64,000 nucleotides of DNA from Bradyrhizobium iriomotense (GTDB taxonomy: Bacteria > Pseudomonadota > Alphaproteobacteria > Rhizobiales > Xanthobacteraceae): contig NZ_JAFCLP010000016.1 of assembly GCF_018129405.1 (NCBI RefSeq), positions 62,001 through 126,000 on the forward strand. Direction: 5' to 3'. The notes under the pieces are model-generated. The model was not told the DNA's origin and did no database searches. It saw only the letters and a program-made list of their open reading frames with translations. Positions 9,428 to 17,479 of this stretch are shown in pieces (within the stretch, counting starts at the first letter, position 1; each line of letters starts with the position of its first letter). The translations under genes were made by a program, and so were the position numbers.

Positions 9428-10355
9428 CAGCAGCGGCGCGCCAACGAGTGCGCAGGCCTCGGCAGACGATCTGCGATCAAGCCGTCGCTCGATCAGCTAT
9501 CACAGCGTCGAGATCCAAGGCCTCAAGATCTTCTATCGCGAGGCTGGGCCCGCGGACGCTCCGACCGTGCTGTTGCTCCACGGCTTTCCCTCGTCATCGC
9601 GGATGTGGGAGCCGTTGCTGCCGCTGCTCGCGGACAGATATCACCTGATCGCGCCGGACTATCCCGGCTTCGGCAACAGCAGCGCGCCGCCGCCATGCGA
9701 CTTCAGCTACACATTCGACAACATCGCCGGCGTGATCGCAGAGCTCACGGCGAAGCTCGGACTCACCAGCTACGTCCTGTTCATGCAGGACTATGGCGGT
9801 CCGGTTGGCTTCCGCATGGCGCTGGCACATCCCGAACGTATCCGCGGCATCATCATCCAGAACGCGGTTTCTCATGAGCAAGGGCTGAGCCCGCTGTGGG
9901 AAGCGCGTCGCAAATACTGGGCTGATCCCGCGCATGAGTTCGAGGAGCTCAAGGCCAACTTCACGTCCCTGGAGGCGACGCGCCAGCGCCACCTCGGCTC
10001 CAGTCCGCGTCCGGAGCGCTACGACCCTGACACCTGGATCGACGAATACGCGTTTCTGACGCGTCCCGGCCAGGCGGAGATCCAGACCACGCTGTTCCTG
10101 GACTACCGGACCAACGTCGCGTCCTATCCGAAGTGGCAGGACTGGCTGCGCAGGACGCGGCCACCGACGCTGGTGGTCTGGGGCAAATACGATCCCTCCT
10201 TCACCGTCGCCAGCGCCGCCGCCTATCGCGACGATGTGCCCGATGCCGAAGTTCACATGCTCGATGCCGGTCACTTCGCACTGGACGAGGCGACCGACGA
10301 GATCGCCGGGCTCGTGCGCGACTTCCTTGCGCGGCTCGACGGGCAAAGGGGCTGA
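9396..10355 (+). CDS. alpha/beta hydrolase of the epoxide hydrolase / haloalkane dehalogenase type
   Basis: A 319-residue alpha/beta hydrolase. The HGF oxyanion segment is at 62-64. The nucleophile elbow reads LFMQDYGGPVG with Asp132 in place of Ser, typical of epoxide hydrolases and haloalkane dehalogenases. The acid is probably the Asp in WGKYDPSF, and the catalytic His is in DAGHFALDE near residue 293. A cap domain spans about 150-245. The real substrate is unknown. The ATG at 9396 overlaps the previous gene by 32 bases; an in-frame ATG at 9411 is an alternative. It is probably co-expressed with the 8720 gene. Confidence 0.88.
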   Translation: MSRFLMPSSSNSSGAPTSAQASADDLRSSRRSISYHSVEIQGLKIFYREAGPADAPTVLLLHGFPSSSRMWEPLLPLLADRYHLIAPDYPGFGNSSAPPPCDFSYTFDNIAGVIAELTAKLGLTSYVLFMQDYGGPVGFRMALAHPERIRGIIIQNAVSHEQGLSPLWEARRKYWADPAHEFEELKANFTSLEATRQRHLGSSPRPERYDPDTWIDEYAFLTRPGQAEIQTTLFLDYRTNVASYPKWQDWLRRTRPPTLVVWGKYDPSFTVASAAAYRDDVPDAEVHMLDAGHFALDEATDEIAGLVRDFLARLDGQRG

Positions 10356-10466
10356 AAGGCGATGGCGTGGCGCCCTCGCACCAGCCCGACCGGCACAAGA
10401 AATTGAAAAGCTTGACGAAGTCAGACCAACTGCGACGAGCTGTCACACCCTGTGCGCTCGCACAAA

Positions 10467-10494
10467 ATCTAACACATCCTAATCACCACTAACG
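10467..10494. promoter_or_regulatory. three CTAA direct repeats at 10-base period upstream of the AraC gene
   Basis: CTAA occurs at 10469, 10479 and 10489, giving the decades TCTAACACAT, CCTAATCACC and ACTAACGGGC. This exact one-turn phasing matches the array at 8646/8656 and suits an OmpR-type winged-helix activator. It lies about 125 bases upstream of the AraC-type gene. That it is the binding site of the neighbouring regulators is inference. Confidence 0.45.
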
Positions 10495-10618
10495 GGCTTC
10501 TTGTCGGGCCCACGCCTATCCTCCGAGCATGGAAAGCCTTCTCGAAAGCCAAGTGAGGGCTTTGGCCTTGAAAGTTTGCCGGTCGCCGCCAGCGACCGCG
10601 ATGCGGAGAGGATGAGCG

Positions 10619-11605
10619 ATGTTTACCGACTTGCAGGCGGCACATGCCTGGATCGATCTTCAGGCCGGCCCGCGGGATCACCAGGTGCATCAGGCAGCAC
10701 AGCCGATTCCCAGAGAGGGCGGATGGCGCCGGCTCGAGCGTGGCCCGAATGCGGCGATCGAGGACATCACGATTTCACAATGGGAGGATTTTAGAGACAG
10801 CTCGTCGCATGCCGCGACAACCCCGGAGGATTGCTATTTCGTCGGCATTGCCCTGAAGACAACGCGCGCGAAATTGACGCGCGAGCGCCAGATCATTTTC
10901 GACGGCACCATGCCGGCCGGAACGTTGTATGCGAGCGCGCCGTCGAGGCATCTTAGCGTACAATTCCTGGCGCCCTGCGCCTTCCTGCACTTCCACATCC
11001 CGGTGGACCAATTCCCGGCTCAATCGCCCGCGACCGACGGGCTTGGCGACCTCGTCCTGCTGCGCGACCCGCTCGCTACCGAGCTCGCCAAGGCGCTGAT
11101 CGAGCATGGCGATGCCGCGGACCGTCAATTCGCGCGCTGTATCGGCCAGACCCTTGCGATGCATCTCACCCGGTTGGAGCCACCGCGCGCGCGGGTCAAT
11201 GCGTTGCCGAAATGGCGGCTGCGACGCGTCGAGCAGCATATCGCCGAGCATTTCGACCGCAGCATCAGCCTGTCCGAACTCGCCGGCGTCGCCGGGCTTT
11301 CCAGGATGCACTTTGCGGCGCAATTCCGGGCCGCGACCGGCTATCGTCCGCGCGAATATCTGCTCAATCACCGGATCGAGCATGCGAAGACGTTGCTGGC
11401 GACGACCGGGCGGCCGCTGGCCGAGATCGCGCTTGCCGTCGGCTTCTCTACGCAGGCGCATTTCTCGACCGTCTTCAAGCGTATCAGCGGCCAGTCCCCG
11501 GCACGTTGGCGCCTCGTCAGCAAGGGCGAGCACTGTGAGATCGAAGCGCTGCCGCGGCACCGGCCCGCTGCGGACAGGGACTGGATCGCCAGCGCGGCTG
11601 CGTAG
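10619..11605 (+). CDS. AraC-family transcriptional regulator
   Basis: A 328-residue activator. The C-terminal third has the two AraC helix-turn-helix units, ~217-238 (LSELAGVAGLSRMHFAAQF) and ~266-289 (LAEIALAVGFSTQAHFSTVF), followed by GQSPARWR. The N-terminal ~190 residues resemble the ligand or dimerisation part of AraC proteins that read small aromatic or stress compounds, without a recognisable cupin metal motif. GGAGAGGATG just before the ATG supports the start. The gene is monocistronic, ends at a strong terminator (11688-11725), and has phased CTAA repeats in its upstream region. The ligand is unknown. Confidence 0.92.
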   Translation: MFTDLQAAHAWIDLQAGPRDHQVHQAAQPIPREGGWRRLERGPNAAIEDITISQWEDFRDSSSHAATTPEDCYFVGIALKTTRAKLTRERQIIFDGTMPAGTLYASAPSRHLSVQFLAPCAFLHFHIPVDQFPAQSPATDGLGDLVLLRDPLATELAKALIEHGDAADRQFARCIGQTLAMHLTRLEPPRARVNALPKWRLRRVEQHIAEHFDRSISLSELAGVAGLSRMHFAAQFRAATGYRPREYLLNHRIEHAKTLLATTGRPLAEIALAVGFSTQAHFSTVFKRISGQSPARWRLVSKGEHCEIEALPRHRPAADRDWIASAAA

Positions 11606-11687
11606 CTCGTCATTCCCGTCTTTGGCGCAAGCGTCCTGCCACTTGCGCCGGCTCGCACCCTCTTCCTCCCGGGTCTGTGAGCCAATT

Positions 11688-11725
11688 GGGGCCGTCCCTG
11701 CTCCCACACAGGACGGCCCCTTTTT
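11688..11725 (+). terminator. rho-independent terminator after the AraC gene
   Basis: A perfect 10-bp stem (GGGGCCGTCC 11688-11697 pairing with GGACGGCCCC 11711-11720) with a 13-base loop is followed by TTTTT at 11721-11725. It sits between the end of the AraC gene and the convergent dps gene. Confidence 0.9.
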
Positions 11726-11739
11726 CCTGGCGTCGGGAA

Positions 11740-12240
11740 TCACCCATGTGCGCCGCTGCGGCCCGACTCGTACAGGAACCAGACCCGTCGTTCGGCCTCG
11801 TCGATCCAGTTCTCGATCAGGCTTGCGGTTGCGACATCGCCATATTCGTCGCAGAGTTCGTGCACGCGACGCATCTCGCGCGTGAGCTGCTGGTTGTCGC
11901 TGCGCAACTCCGCCAGCATGTCCAGGGGATCGACATAGTCCGCATCGTTGTCGAGGATGCGCTGCTCGCGCGCGATCTGGCCGATCGAGCGCAGCGTCGT
12001 GCCACCGATCTTGCGGGCGCGTTCTGCGATCTCGTCGGTCATCGCAAAGATCTGGTCGGCCTGCTCGTCCAGCAGCAGATGATAGTCGCGAAAATGGCTG
12101 CCCGACATGTGCCAGTGAAAGTTCTTGGTCTTCAGATAGAGCGCGAAGACGTCGGCGAGCAAAGCGCGCAGCGCGGCGGGAATATCGCGGTTCGCGTTGG
12201 CGCCGAGATCGGTCGGGCTTTGAAGGTCTGCTTTGGTCAT
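11740..12240 (-). CDS. dps: Dps/ferritin-like DNA-protection protein
   Basis: A 166-residue Dps-family protein that forms a ferritin-like dodecamer, oxidises Fe(II) with peroxide and protects DNA. The ferroxidase signature is present: NFHWHMSG, then FRDYHLLLDEQADQIF, with the His, Asp and Glu ligands. The start MTKADLQ at 12240 is preferred. The open frame extends to 12309, but those 23 residues (Arg/Thr-rich) are unlike Dps N termini, and typical family length fits the shorter form. It faces the AraC gene across the terminator. With msrA and osmC it adds to a redox-stress theme in the first 12 kb. Confidence 0.92.
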   Translation of the reverse strand: MTKADLQSPTDLGANANRDIPAALRALLADVFALYLKTKNFHWHMSGSHFRDYHLLLDEQADQIFAMTDEIAERARKIGGTTLRSIGQIAREQRILDNDADYVDPLDMLAELRSDNQQLTREMRRVHELCDEYGDVATASLIENWIDEAERRVWFLYESGRSGAHG

Positions 12241-12360
12241 GTTCGTTGATCCGTCGGTGAGGAGACGAACCCTTAGCAGCGCCGTGCGGGTGGTTCTTTC
12301 GACATGCATGCGACGATTTCAAATTCGCACGCGGGGGACTCTGCCCGATTAGCGAGAACG

Positions 12361-12447
12361 CGTAGCCCGGATGGAGCGAAGCGTAATCCGGGATCTTGCC
12401 ACAAGCAAAAGCGGTCCCGGATTTCGCTGCGCTCCATCCGGGCTACG
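12361..12447. repeat. interspersed palindromic repeat (33-bp arms)
   Basis: The left arm at 12361-12393 starts CGTAGCCCGGATGGAGCG and the right arm at 12415-12447 is its reverse complement with 2 mismatches in 33 bases, around a 21-base loop. The arm sequence is the kind of genome-wide REP-like repeat seen in Bradyrhizobium intergenic regions. It lies between dps and the end of the molybdoenzyme gene and may fold as an RNA hairpin or serve as a REP-type element. Confidence 0.8.
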
Positions 12448-12458
12448 CCCTGCGCCTC

Positions 12459-14780
12459 CTACACCGGATCGAACGCCCGGATCGGCGGCAAATTGCCGGT
12501 GAACTTCTCGACCTCGACCGTCGTCAACTGCCCGGTGCAGCCCTGCGCGAAGGACGAGGTACCGATGTCACGGGTGAGCACGTTGGGATTGCCGTGGACG
12601 CAGAGCGGGGCGTCGTCCTCGGGATCCATCGGGTCGTACCAGGCGCCGGTCGGAAGCTGCACGACGCCGGCCGCGATGCCGTCGGTGACGTGGACTGCGG
12701 CAAGGCACGCGCCGCGGTCGTTGAACAGGCGGATGATGTCGCCGTCCTTGATGCCGCGCGCGTCGGCATCGCGCGGGTTCATGCGCGCGACCTCGCGGCC
12801 GCGATGCTTTGCTCCAAGCGAATGCCCGCCGAAATCGAGCTGACTGTGCAGGCGCGTCACCGGCTGGTTGGCGACGAGGAAGCACGGCGCGCCGGGCTTG
12901 GGCATGTCGGTCTTCTCCAGCCAGACCGGATGGCCGGGACAATCGGCATCGCCATGCGCCGCGATCTTCGCCGAATAAATCTCGATGCGGCCGCTCGGCG
13001 TCGGCAGTGCATGATTGACCGGATCTTCGCGGAAACGGCGCAGCCGGCCGCCGTCGTCGGGCTGCTGCGGCACGACCAGGCTGCCGCGGCGCCAGAATTC
13101 GTCGAAGTCAGGCGCCTCCAGGCCACGCTTGGCAAGCGAGGCGCGGGTCGGCTCATAGAGATATTCCAGCCACTGACGCGACGTGCGCCCCTCGGTGAAG
13201 GGTTCGCGGGCCCCTAAATGTTCAGCGAGATCGGCAAAGATCTCATAGTCGTCCCGCGCAAGGCCGAACGGCTCGGCGATCTGGTGCATCGCGACCATGA
13301 GAGGATCGTTGGTGGAATAGCCGATGTCCTCGCGCTCCAGCGTCATGGTCGACGGCAGCACGATGTCGGCATGCCGCGCCGTCGCGGTCCAGGCAAGCTC
13401 GTGCACGACGAAGGTGTCTGCTTTCGCAAACGCCTTGCGCAGGCGGTTGATGTCCTGGTGGTGGTGGAAGGGATTGCCGCCGGCCCAGTAGACGAGGCGG
13501 ATGTCCGGATAGGTGCGCGTCTCGCCATTGTAGCGATAGGTGGTTCCAGGATTGAGCAGCATGTCGGCGATGCGCGCCACCGGAATGAAATCGGCGACAC
13601 CGTTGCGGCCCTGCCCCAGCGTCGGCCCCGGCACGTCGTTGACGCGGCGGCCGTAATAACCGATCGCACCGAGCGAATAAGCGTAGCCGCCGCCGGGAAG
13701 GCCGATCTGGCCGAGGGCTGCCGCCAGCACCATGCCCATCCACAACGGCTGCTCGCCATGTTCGGCGCGCTGGAGCGAGTGCGAGACGGTGATCAGCGCG
13801 CGCTTCCCGGCGGCGCGGCGCGCAAGCTTGCGGATGGTGTCCGCCTCGACGCCGCAAATCGCGGCGGCCCATTCGGCATGCTTTGTCTGACCATCGCTCT
13901 CGCCGGTGAGATAGCGCAGAAAGACGGGCCAGCCCTCGGTGTAGCGATCGAGGAAGGCCTGGTCGTGCAGCCCTTCCGCGACCAGCGTGTGGACGATGCC
14001 GAGCATCAGCGCTGTGTCGGTGCCGGGCACGCAGTTCATCCATTCGGCACCGGACTCGACCGGCAGATCGTCGCGCAGCGGGCTGACCAGAATGAATTCG
14101 CAGCCGCGCCGGCGCGCCGCCGCCATGGCGCCGCGCTCGACATGCTTGCTGATCGAGCCGCCGGCCACCATCGAATTCTTCAGCGCCATGCCGCCGAATG
14201 CCAGCACGACATCGGTCTCGGTCGCAATCTGCTCCCAGGTGACGTTACGCTTGGTGATGTCCTCGTAGCCCGCCAGGATCTGCGGCAGCAGCACCGAGGA
14301 CGCGCCGGAGGAGTACGTGTTCACCGAACGCACATAGCCGCCCATCGCGATGTTGAGGAAGCGATGTACCTGGCTCTGGGCATGATGGAAGCGGCCCGCG
14401 CTCGACCAGCCATAGGAGCCGCCGAACACGGCGCCGGGTCCGCGCGTGTCGCGGATGCGGCAGAGTTCGCCGCCGAGAAGGTCGAGCGCCTTCTCCCAGC
14501 TCACCGACACGAATTCGTCGCGGCCGCGGCGGTCGTCCGGGCCGGGCCCGCGCTCGAGCCAGCCGCGGCGGATCGCCGGCTGCGCAATGCGCGCCTGGTG
14601 ACGGAGCGCACCGGGGAAATTATCGATGATGCCGTTCGGATCGGGATCGCCCGCATAGGCCCGGACCTCGAGCCCGGCCGCGCCGTTGCGCGCCGAGAAT
14701 ACACCCCAATGGGAGGTGTGCGGCTTGAAGCCGTCCGAGAGGTCGAGGCCAGGGTCGGGGAAGCCAATCGTATCGTCCAT
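12459..14780 (-). CDS. bisC: cytosolic molybdopterin oxidoreductase, biotin/methionine sulfoxide reductase (BisC) type
   Basis: A 773-residue enzyme of the DMSO/TMAO/biotin-sulfoxide reductase branch of bis-MGD molybdoenzymes. GSYGWSSAGRFHHAQSQVHR (121-140) is a hallmark of BisC/TorA/DorA. The Mo-ligand serine lies in VNTYSSGAS (probably Ser157), not the Cys or SeCys of nitrate reductase or formate dehydrogenase. There is no N-terminal 4Fe-4S cluster motif and no Tat signal, so it is cytoplasmic. This fits reduction of free methionine or biotin sulfoxide. MDDTIGF at 14780 has AAGGA 8 bases upstream, while the ATG at 14804 has no ribosome site. No chaperone or electron-transfer subunit is adjacent. 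Confidence 0.86.
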   Translation of the reverse strand: MDDTIGFPDPGLDLSDGFKPHTSHWGVFSARNGAAGLEVRAYAGDPDPNGIIDNFPGALRHQARIAQPAIRRGWLERGPGPDDRRGRDEFVSVSWEKALDLLGGELCRIRDTRGPGAVFGGSYGWSSAGRFHHAQSQVHRFLNIAMGGYVRSVNTYSSGASSVLLPQILAGYEDITKRNVTWEQIATETDVVLAFGGMALKNSMVAGGSISKHVERGAMAAARRRGCEFILVSPLRDDLPVESGAEWMNCVPGTDTALMLGIVHTLVAEGLHDQAFLDRYTEGWPVFLRYLTGESDGQTKHAEWAAAICGVEADTIRKLARRAAGKRALITVSHSLQRAEHGEQPLWMGMVLAAALGQIGLPGGGYAYSLGAIGYYGRRVNDVPGPTLGQGRNGVADFIPVARIADMLLNPGTTYRYNGETRTYPDIRLVYWAGGNPFHHHQDINRLRKAFAKADTFVVHELAWTATARHADIVLPSTMTLEREDIGYSTNDPLMVAMHQIAEPFGLARDDYEIFADLAEHLGAREPFTEGRTSRQWLEYLYEPTRASLAKRGLEAPDFDEFWRRGSLVVPQQPDDGGRLRRFREDPVNHALPTPSGRIEIYSAKIAAHGDADCPGHPVWLEKTDMPKPGAPCFLVANQPVTRLHSQLDFGGHSLGAKHRGREVARMNPRDADARGIKDGDIIRLFNDRGACLAAVHVTDGIAAGVVQLPTGAWYDPMDPEDDAPLCVHGNPNVLTRDIGTSSFAQGCTGQLTTVEVEKFTGNLPPIRAFDPV

Positions 14781-15107
14781 CGCGAGATCCTTGTTCCGGG
14801 GCATGGCGCGGTTCAGCTGCCCGAGTCAATTCCGGTGGCAGTATACCGATCCACCCCCCGATGTCGTCGGGCTCAGGGTCGGCGGAAATGCTGGGCTCTC
14901 GTGCGCAACTACATCTTGGTGAAGGTTCAGCGGGCGATCGACGACGATTCCGCCGCCAATTTATTCTTTTATTTTCAAAGCCTTATCGGATCGTCATCGG
15001 AGTGCCCCGGTCGAACCATTTGCAAGCACGCGAAATCTCCCGCAGCGACACCGACATGGAAATGTGCGATATGCCGCCCGTCCCCTCAAGCAAACATCGG
15101 CCTCATC
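14781..15107. other. 327-base divergent intergenic region
   Basis: The region between the leftward bisC-like gene and the rightward RidA gene must carry promoters for both. It is less GC-rich around 14955-14985 (TTTATTCTTTTATTTTC). I see no ribosome-site-backed ORF, terminator or clear operator. A long plus-strand frame crosses it but is antisense to bisC over most of its length. Confidence 0.45.
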
Positions 15108-15458
15108 ATGATCCAGCGCGTCTTGCCCTATGAAGGACTCCTCCACGAAGTGGTCGAGCACAACGGTGTGCTCTACATCGGCGGAATCGTCCCCGAGGAC
15201 ACCAGCCTCGACATGTCGGGCCAGGCCAGCGACGTCCTCGGGCAGCTGGCGCGCCTGCTGAAGACGCTCGGATCAGACCTGGCCAACGTCCTTCAGGTGA
15301 CCATCTACATGACCGACCTGAAGGAGAAGGCGCAGTTCAATGCGGCCTGGAAGGCGCACTTCGCGGAAGCGCATCTGCCGGCACGGGCCGCAATCGGCGT
15401 GGCCGATCTCGGTCCAGGCGTGAAGCTCGAGATGACCGCGATCGCTGCGCGGCAATAG
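15108..15458 (+). CDS. RidA/YjgF-family protein
   Basis: A 116-residue RidA-family protein. Members form trimers and hydrolyse reactive enamines/imines from amino-acid metabolism, or have diverged to other roles. The sequence covers the whole fold: VEHNGVLYIGGIVPED, a central helix, VTIYMTDLKEKAQFNAAWKA, and the PARAAIGV segment carrying the ligand-binding Arg. The C-terminal LGPGVKLEMTAIA is typical. The ATG at 15108 is chosen because the family starts here; the frame stays open far upstream, opposite bisC. It is convergent with tctA. The exact subfamily is not clear. Confidence 0.85.
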   Translation: MIQRVLPYEGLLHEVVEHNGVLYIGGIVPEDTSLDMSGQASDVLGQLARLLKTLGSDLANVLQVTIYMTDLKEKAQFNAAWKAHFAEAHLPARAAIGVADLGPGVKLEMTAIAARQ

Positions 15459-15499
15459 CCGCGCGCGGGCGGTTGATCAGATGACCTTCCTCCCCGGCG

Positions 15500-16999
15500 T
15501 CATTCCTGGAGCGCTTCCTCGCGCCGCGCGCGGATCGTCGGCAGCATGATCAGGATGATCGCAATGGCGGCCGCGGCCAGCAGGCTTGCCGAGATCGGCG
15601 ACGTCAGCAGCACGGTGGCATCGCCCCGCGACAGCACCATGGCGCGGCGGAAGTTCTCCTCGATGGCCGGGCCCAGGACCAGGCCCAGCAGCAGCGGCGC
15701 CGCCGGCAATTGCAGCTTGATGAGAATGTAGCCGAACACGCAGAACACAGCCGCCTCATAGACCTCGAACGTTCCGCTGTTGATGGAATAGACGCCGATC
15801 GAGCAGAACACCATGATCGCGGGGAAGAGATAGCGATAGGGGATGGTGAGCAGCTTCACCCAGAGGCCGACGAGCGGAAGGTTGAGGATCAGCAGCATGA
15901 GATTGCCGACCCACATCGAGGCGATCAGGCCCCAGAACAGCGTCGGGTTCTTCGTCATCACCTCCGGGCCCGGGTGGATGTTGTGGATGTTCATGGCGCC
16001 GACCATCAGGGCCATCACGACGTTGGAGGGAACACCGAGGGTCAGCAATGGAATGAACGAGGTCTGGGCGCCGGCATTGTTCGCGGACTCCGGGCCCGCA
16101 ACGCCCTCGATGGCACCCTTGCCGAACTGCTCGGGATGCCGGGACAGCTTCTTCTCCAGCGTATAGGACGCAAAAGACGAGAGCACCGCACCGCCGCCGG
16201 GCAGGACTCCCAGCAGCGTGCCGAGCGTCGTGCCACGCAGCATCGCCGGCACCATGCGACGGAAGTCGTCGCGGGTCGGAAACAGGTTGGTGATCTTCTG
16301 CGTCACCAGCGACAGCTTATCGTCCTGCTCGAGGTTCTTGACGATCTCGGCGAAGCCGAAGATGCCCATCGCCAGCGGCACGAAATCGAGACCGTCGAAC
16401 AGCTGGGGAATGCCGAAGGCAAAGCGCTGGCTGCCGCTGTTGAGGTCAGTGCCGACGAGGCTCAAGAGCATGCCGAGCACGACCATGCCGATGCCCTCGA
16501 TGAACGGACCGCTCGACAGCACCGAGGCAAGGATCAGGCCCAGGATCATCAGCGCGAAGAATTCCTTGGGACCGAACAACAGCGCAGTCGCGGTCAGCGG
16601 ACCTGCGAGGGCTGCAAGAGCGAGCGTCGCCACGCATCCGGCGAAGAAGGAGCCGATGGCGGCGGTCGAGAGCGCGACGCCAGCGCGGCCCTGCTTGGCC
16701 ATCTGGTAGCCGTCGATCGTGGTCACGACGGACGAGGACTCGCCGGGCAGATTGACCACGATGGCCGTGGTCGAGCCGCCATACTGGGCGCCGTAATAGA
16801 TGCCGGCGAGCATGATCAGCGCGGCGTCCGGCTGCAGCGCATAGGTGATCGGCAGCAGCATCGCGATGGTCGCAAGCGGACCGAGCCCGGGAAGCACACC
16901 GATCAGGGTGCCGAGCAGGCAGCCGAAGAAGGCGTAGAGCAGATTGGCGGGCTGGGCCGCCGTGGCAAAGCCGATCGCCAGATTGTGGAAGAGATCCAT
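15500..16999 (-). CDS. tctA: tripartite tricarboxylate transporter large membrane subunit TctA
   Basis: A 499-residue inner-membrane protein of the TctA family (about 11-12 hydrophobic helices), the translocating subunit of a TTT carboxylate importer. Family hallmarks: GTLIGVLPGLGPLATIAMLL near residues 31-50, the GIYYGAQYGGSTTAI loop, and a second GVLPGGGAVLSS half-repeat. It follows tctB by 12 bases and ends the leftward operon that begins at 26373. Its periplasmic receptor is probably the Bug protein at 26563, 10 kb away but next to the same operators. The substrate is presumably a carboxylate fed to the CoA ligase of the operon. Confidence 0.95.
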   Translation of the reverse strand: MDLFHNLAIGFATAAQPANLLYAFFGCLLGTLIGVLPGLGPLATIAMLLPITYALQPDAALIMLAGIYYGAQYGGSTTAIVVNLPGESSSVVTTIDGYQMAKQGRAGVALSTAAIGSFFAGCVATLALAALAGPLTATALLFGPKEFFALMILGLILASVLSSGPFIEGIGMVVLGMLLSLVGTDLNSGSQRFAFGIPQLFDGLDFVPLAMGIFGFAEIVKNLEQDDKLSLVTQKITNLFPTRDDFRRMVPAMLRGTTLGTLLGVLPGGGAVLSSFASYTLEKKLSRHPEQFGKGAIEGVAGPESANNAGAQTSFIPLLTLGVPSNVVMALMVGAMNIHNIHPGPEVMTKNPTLFWGLIASMWVGNLMLLILNLPLVGLWVKLLTIPYRYLFPAIMVFCSIGVYSINSGTFEVYEAAVFCVFGYILIKLQLPAAPLLLGLVLGPAIEENFRRAMVLSRGDATVLLTSPISASLLAAAAIAIILIMLPTIRARREEALQE

Positions 17000-17011
17000 C
17001 GCCCGGCTCGC

Positions 17012-17479
17012 TCAGTTGAGAAGGGACGGCCAGACGGGCAATGGCAGCCCGAGACCATAAACGAAGACGGCAAGGCACAGCACGATGAGCACCGCCGCGT
17101 TCGTCAGCGCGCCGATCCAGGTGAATTCGTGACTGGCCCTGCTCGACACCATGATCAGAACGAACAGCGCGCCGACCAGGCCAAGGGGGAACAGCAGGGC
17201 ACCGAACAGGATCACGGATCCGGTGATCCAGGCGAGGCCATTGAGGTCCCATGCGCGCAGCGCCTCCCGGCCCGCAGCCGGCTTCATCGCGCCGAGGATC
17301 ACGACGAGACCGATGGCGGCGAGCACGATCGCGAGCAGGCGCGGGAAATAGCCCGGCCCCATCTTCGCGGCCGTGCCTGCGGGGTACTGCAGCGCCGTCA
17401 CGAAGAAGAAGATTGCAAAGGCGAGAAACAGGGCGCCGGACGCGAAGGCCCGGTGATTGCGGATCGCCAGTCCCTTCAT
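17012..17479 (-). CDS. tctB: tripartite tricarboxylate transporter small membrane subunit TctB
   Basis: A 155-residue membrane protein with four predicted hydrophobic segments. AAKMGPGYFPRLLA after the first segment is the TctB signature. It is the accessory membrane subunit partnering TctA. The ATG overlaps the TGA of the upstream gene (ATGA at 17476-17479), so translation is coupled to the CMD-fold protein, and tctA follows after 12 bases. The family assignment is firm despite low sequence conservation of TctB proteins in general. Confidence 0.9.
   Translation of the reverse strand: MKGLAIRNHRAFASGALFLAFAIFFFVTALQYPAGTAAKMGPGYFPRLLAIVLAAIGLVVILGAMKPAAGREALRAWDLNGLAWITGSVILFGALLFPLGLVGALFVLIMVSSRASHEFTWIGALTNAAVLIVLCLAVFVYGLGLPLPVWPSLLN

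Noticed and set aside
13218-15107. Long open plus-strand frame opposite the bisC-like gene
   Set aside because: It is antisense to an obvious molybdoenzyme, has no ribosome site and is rich in Arg, Ala and His, as expected from high-GC codon bias. Only its 3' tail, the RidA gene from 15108, is real.
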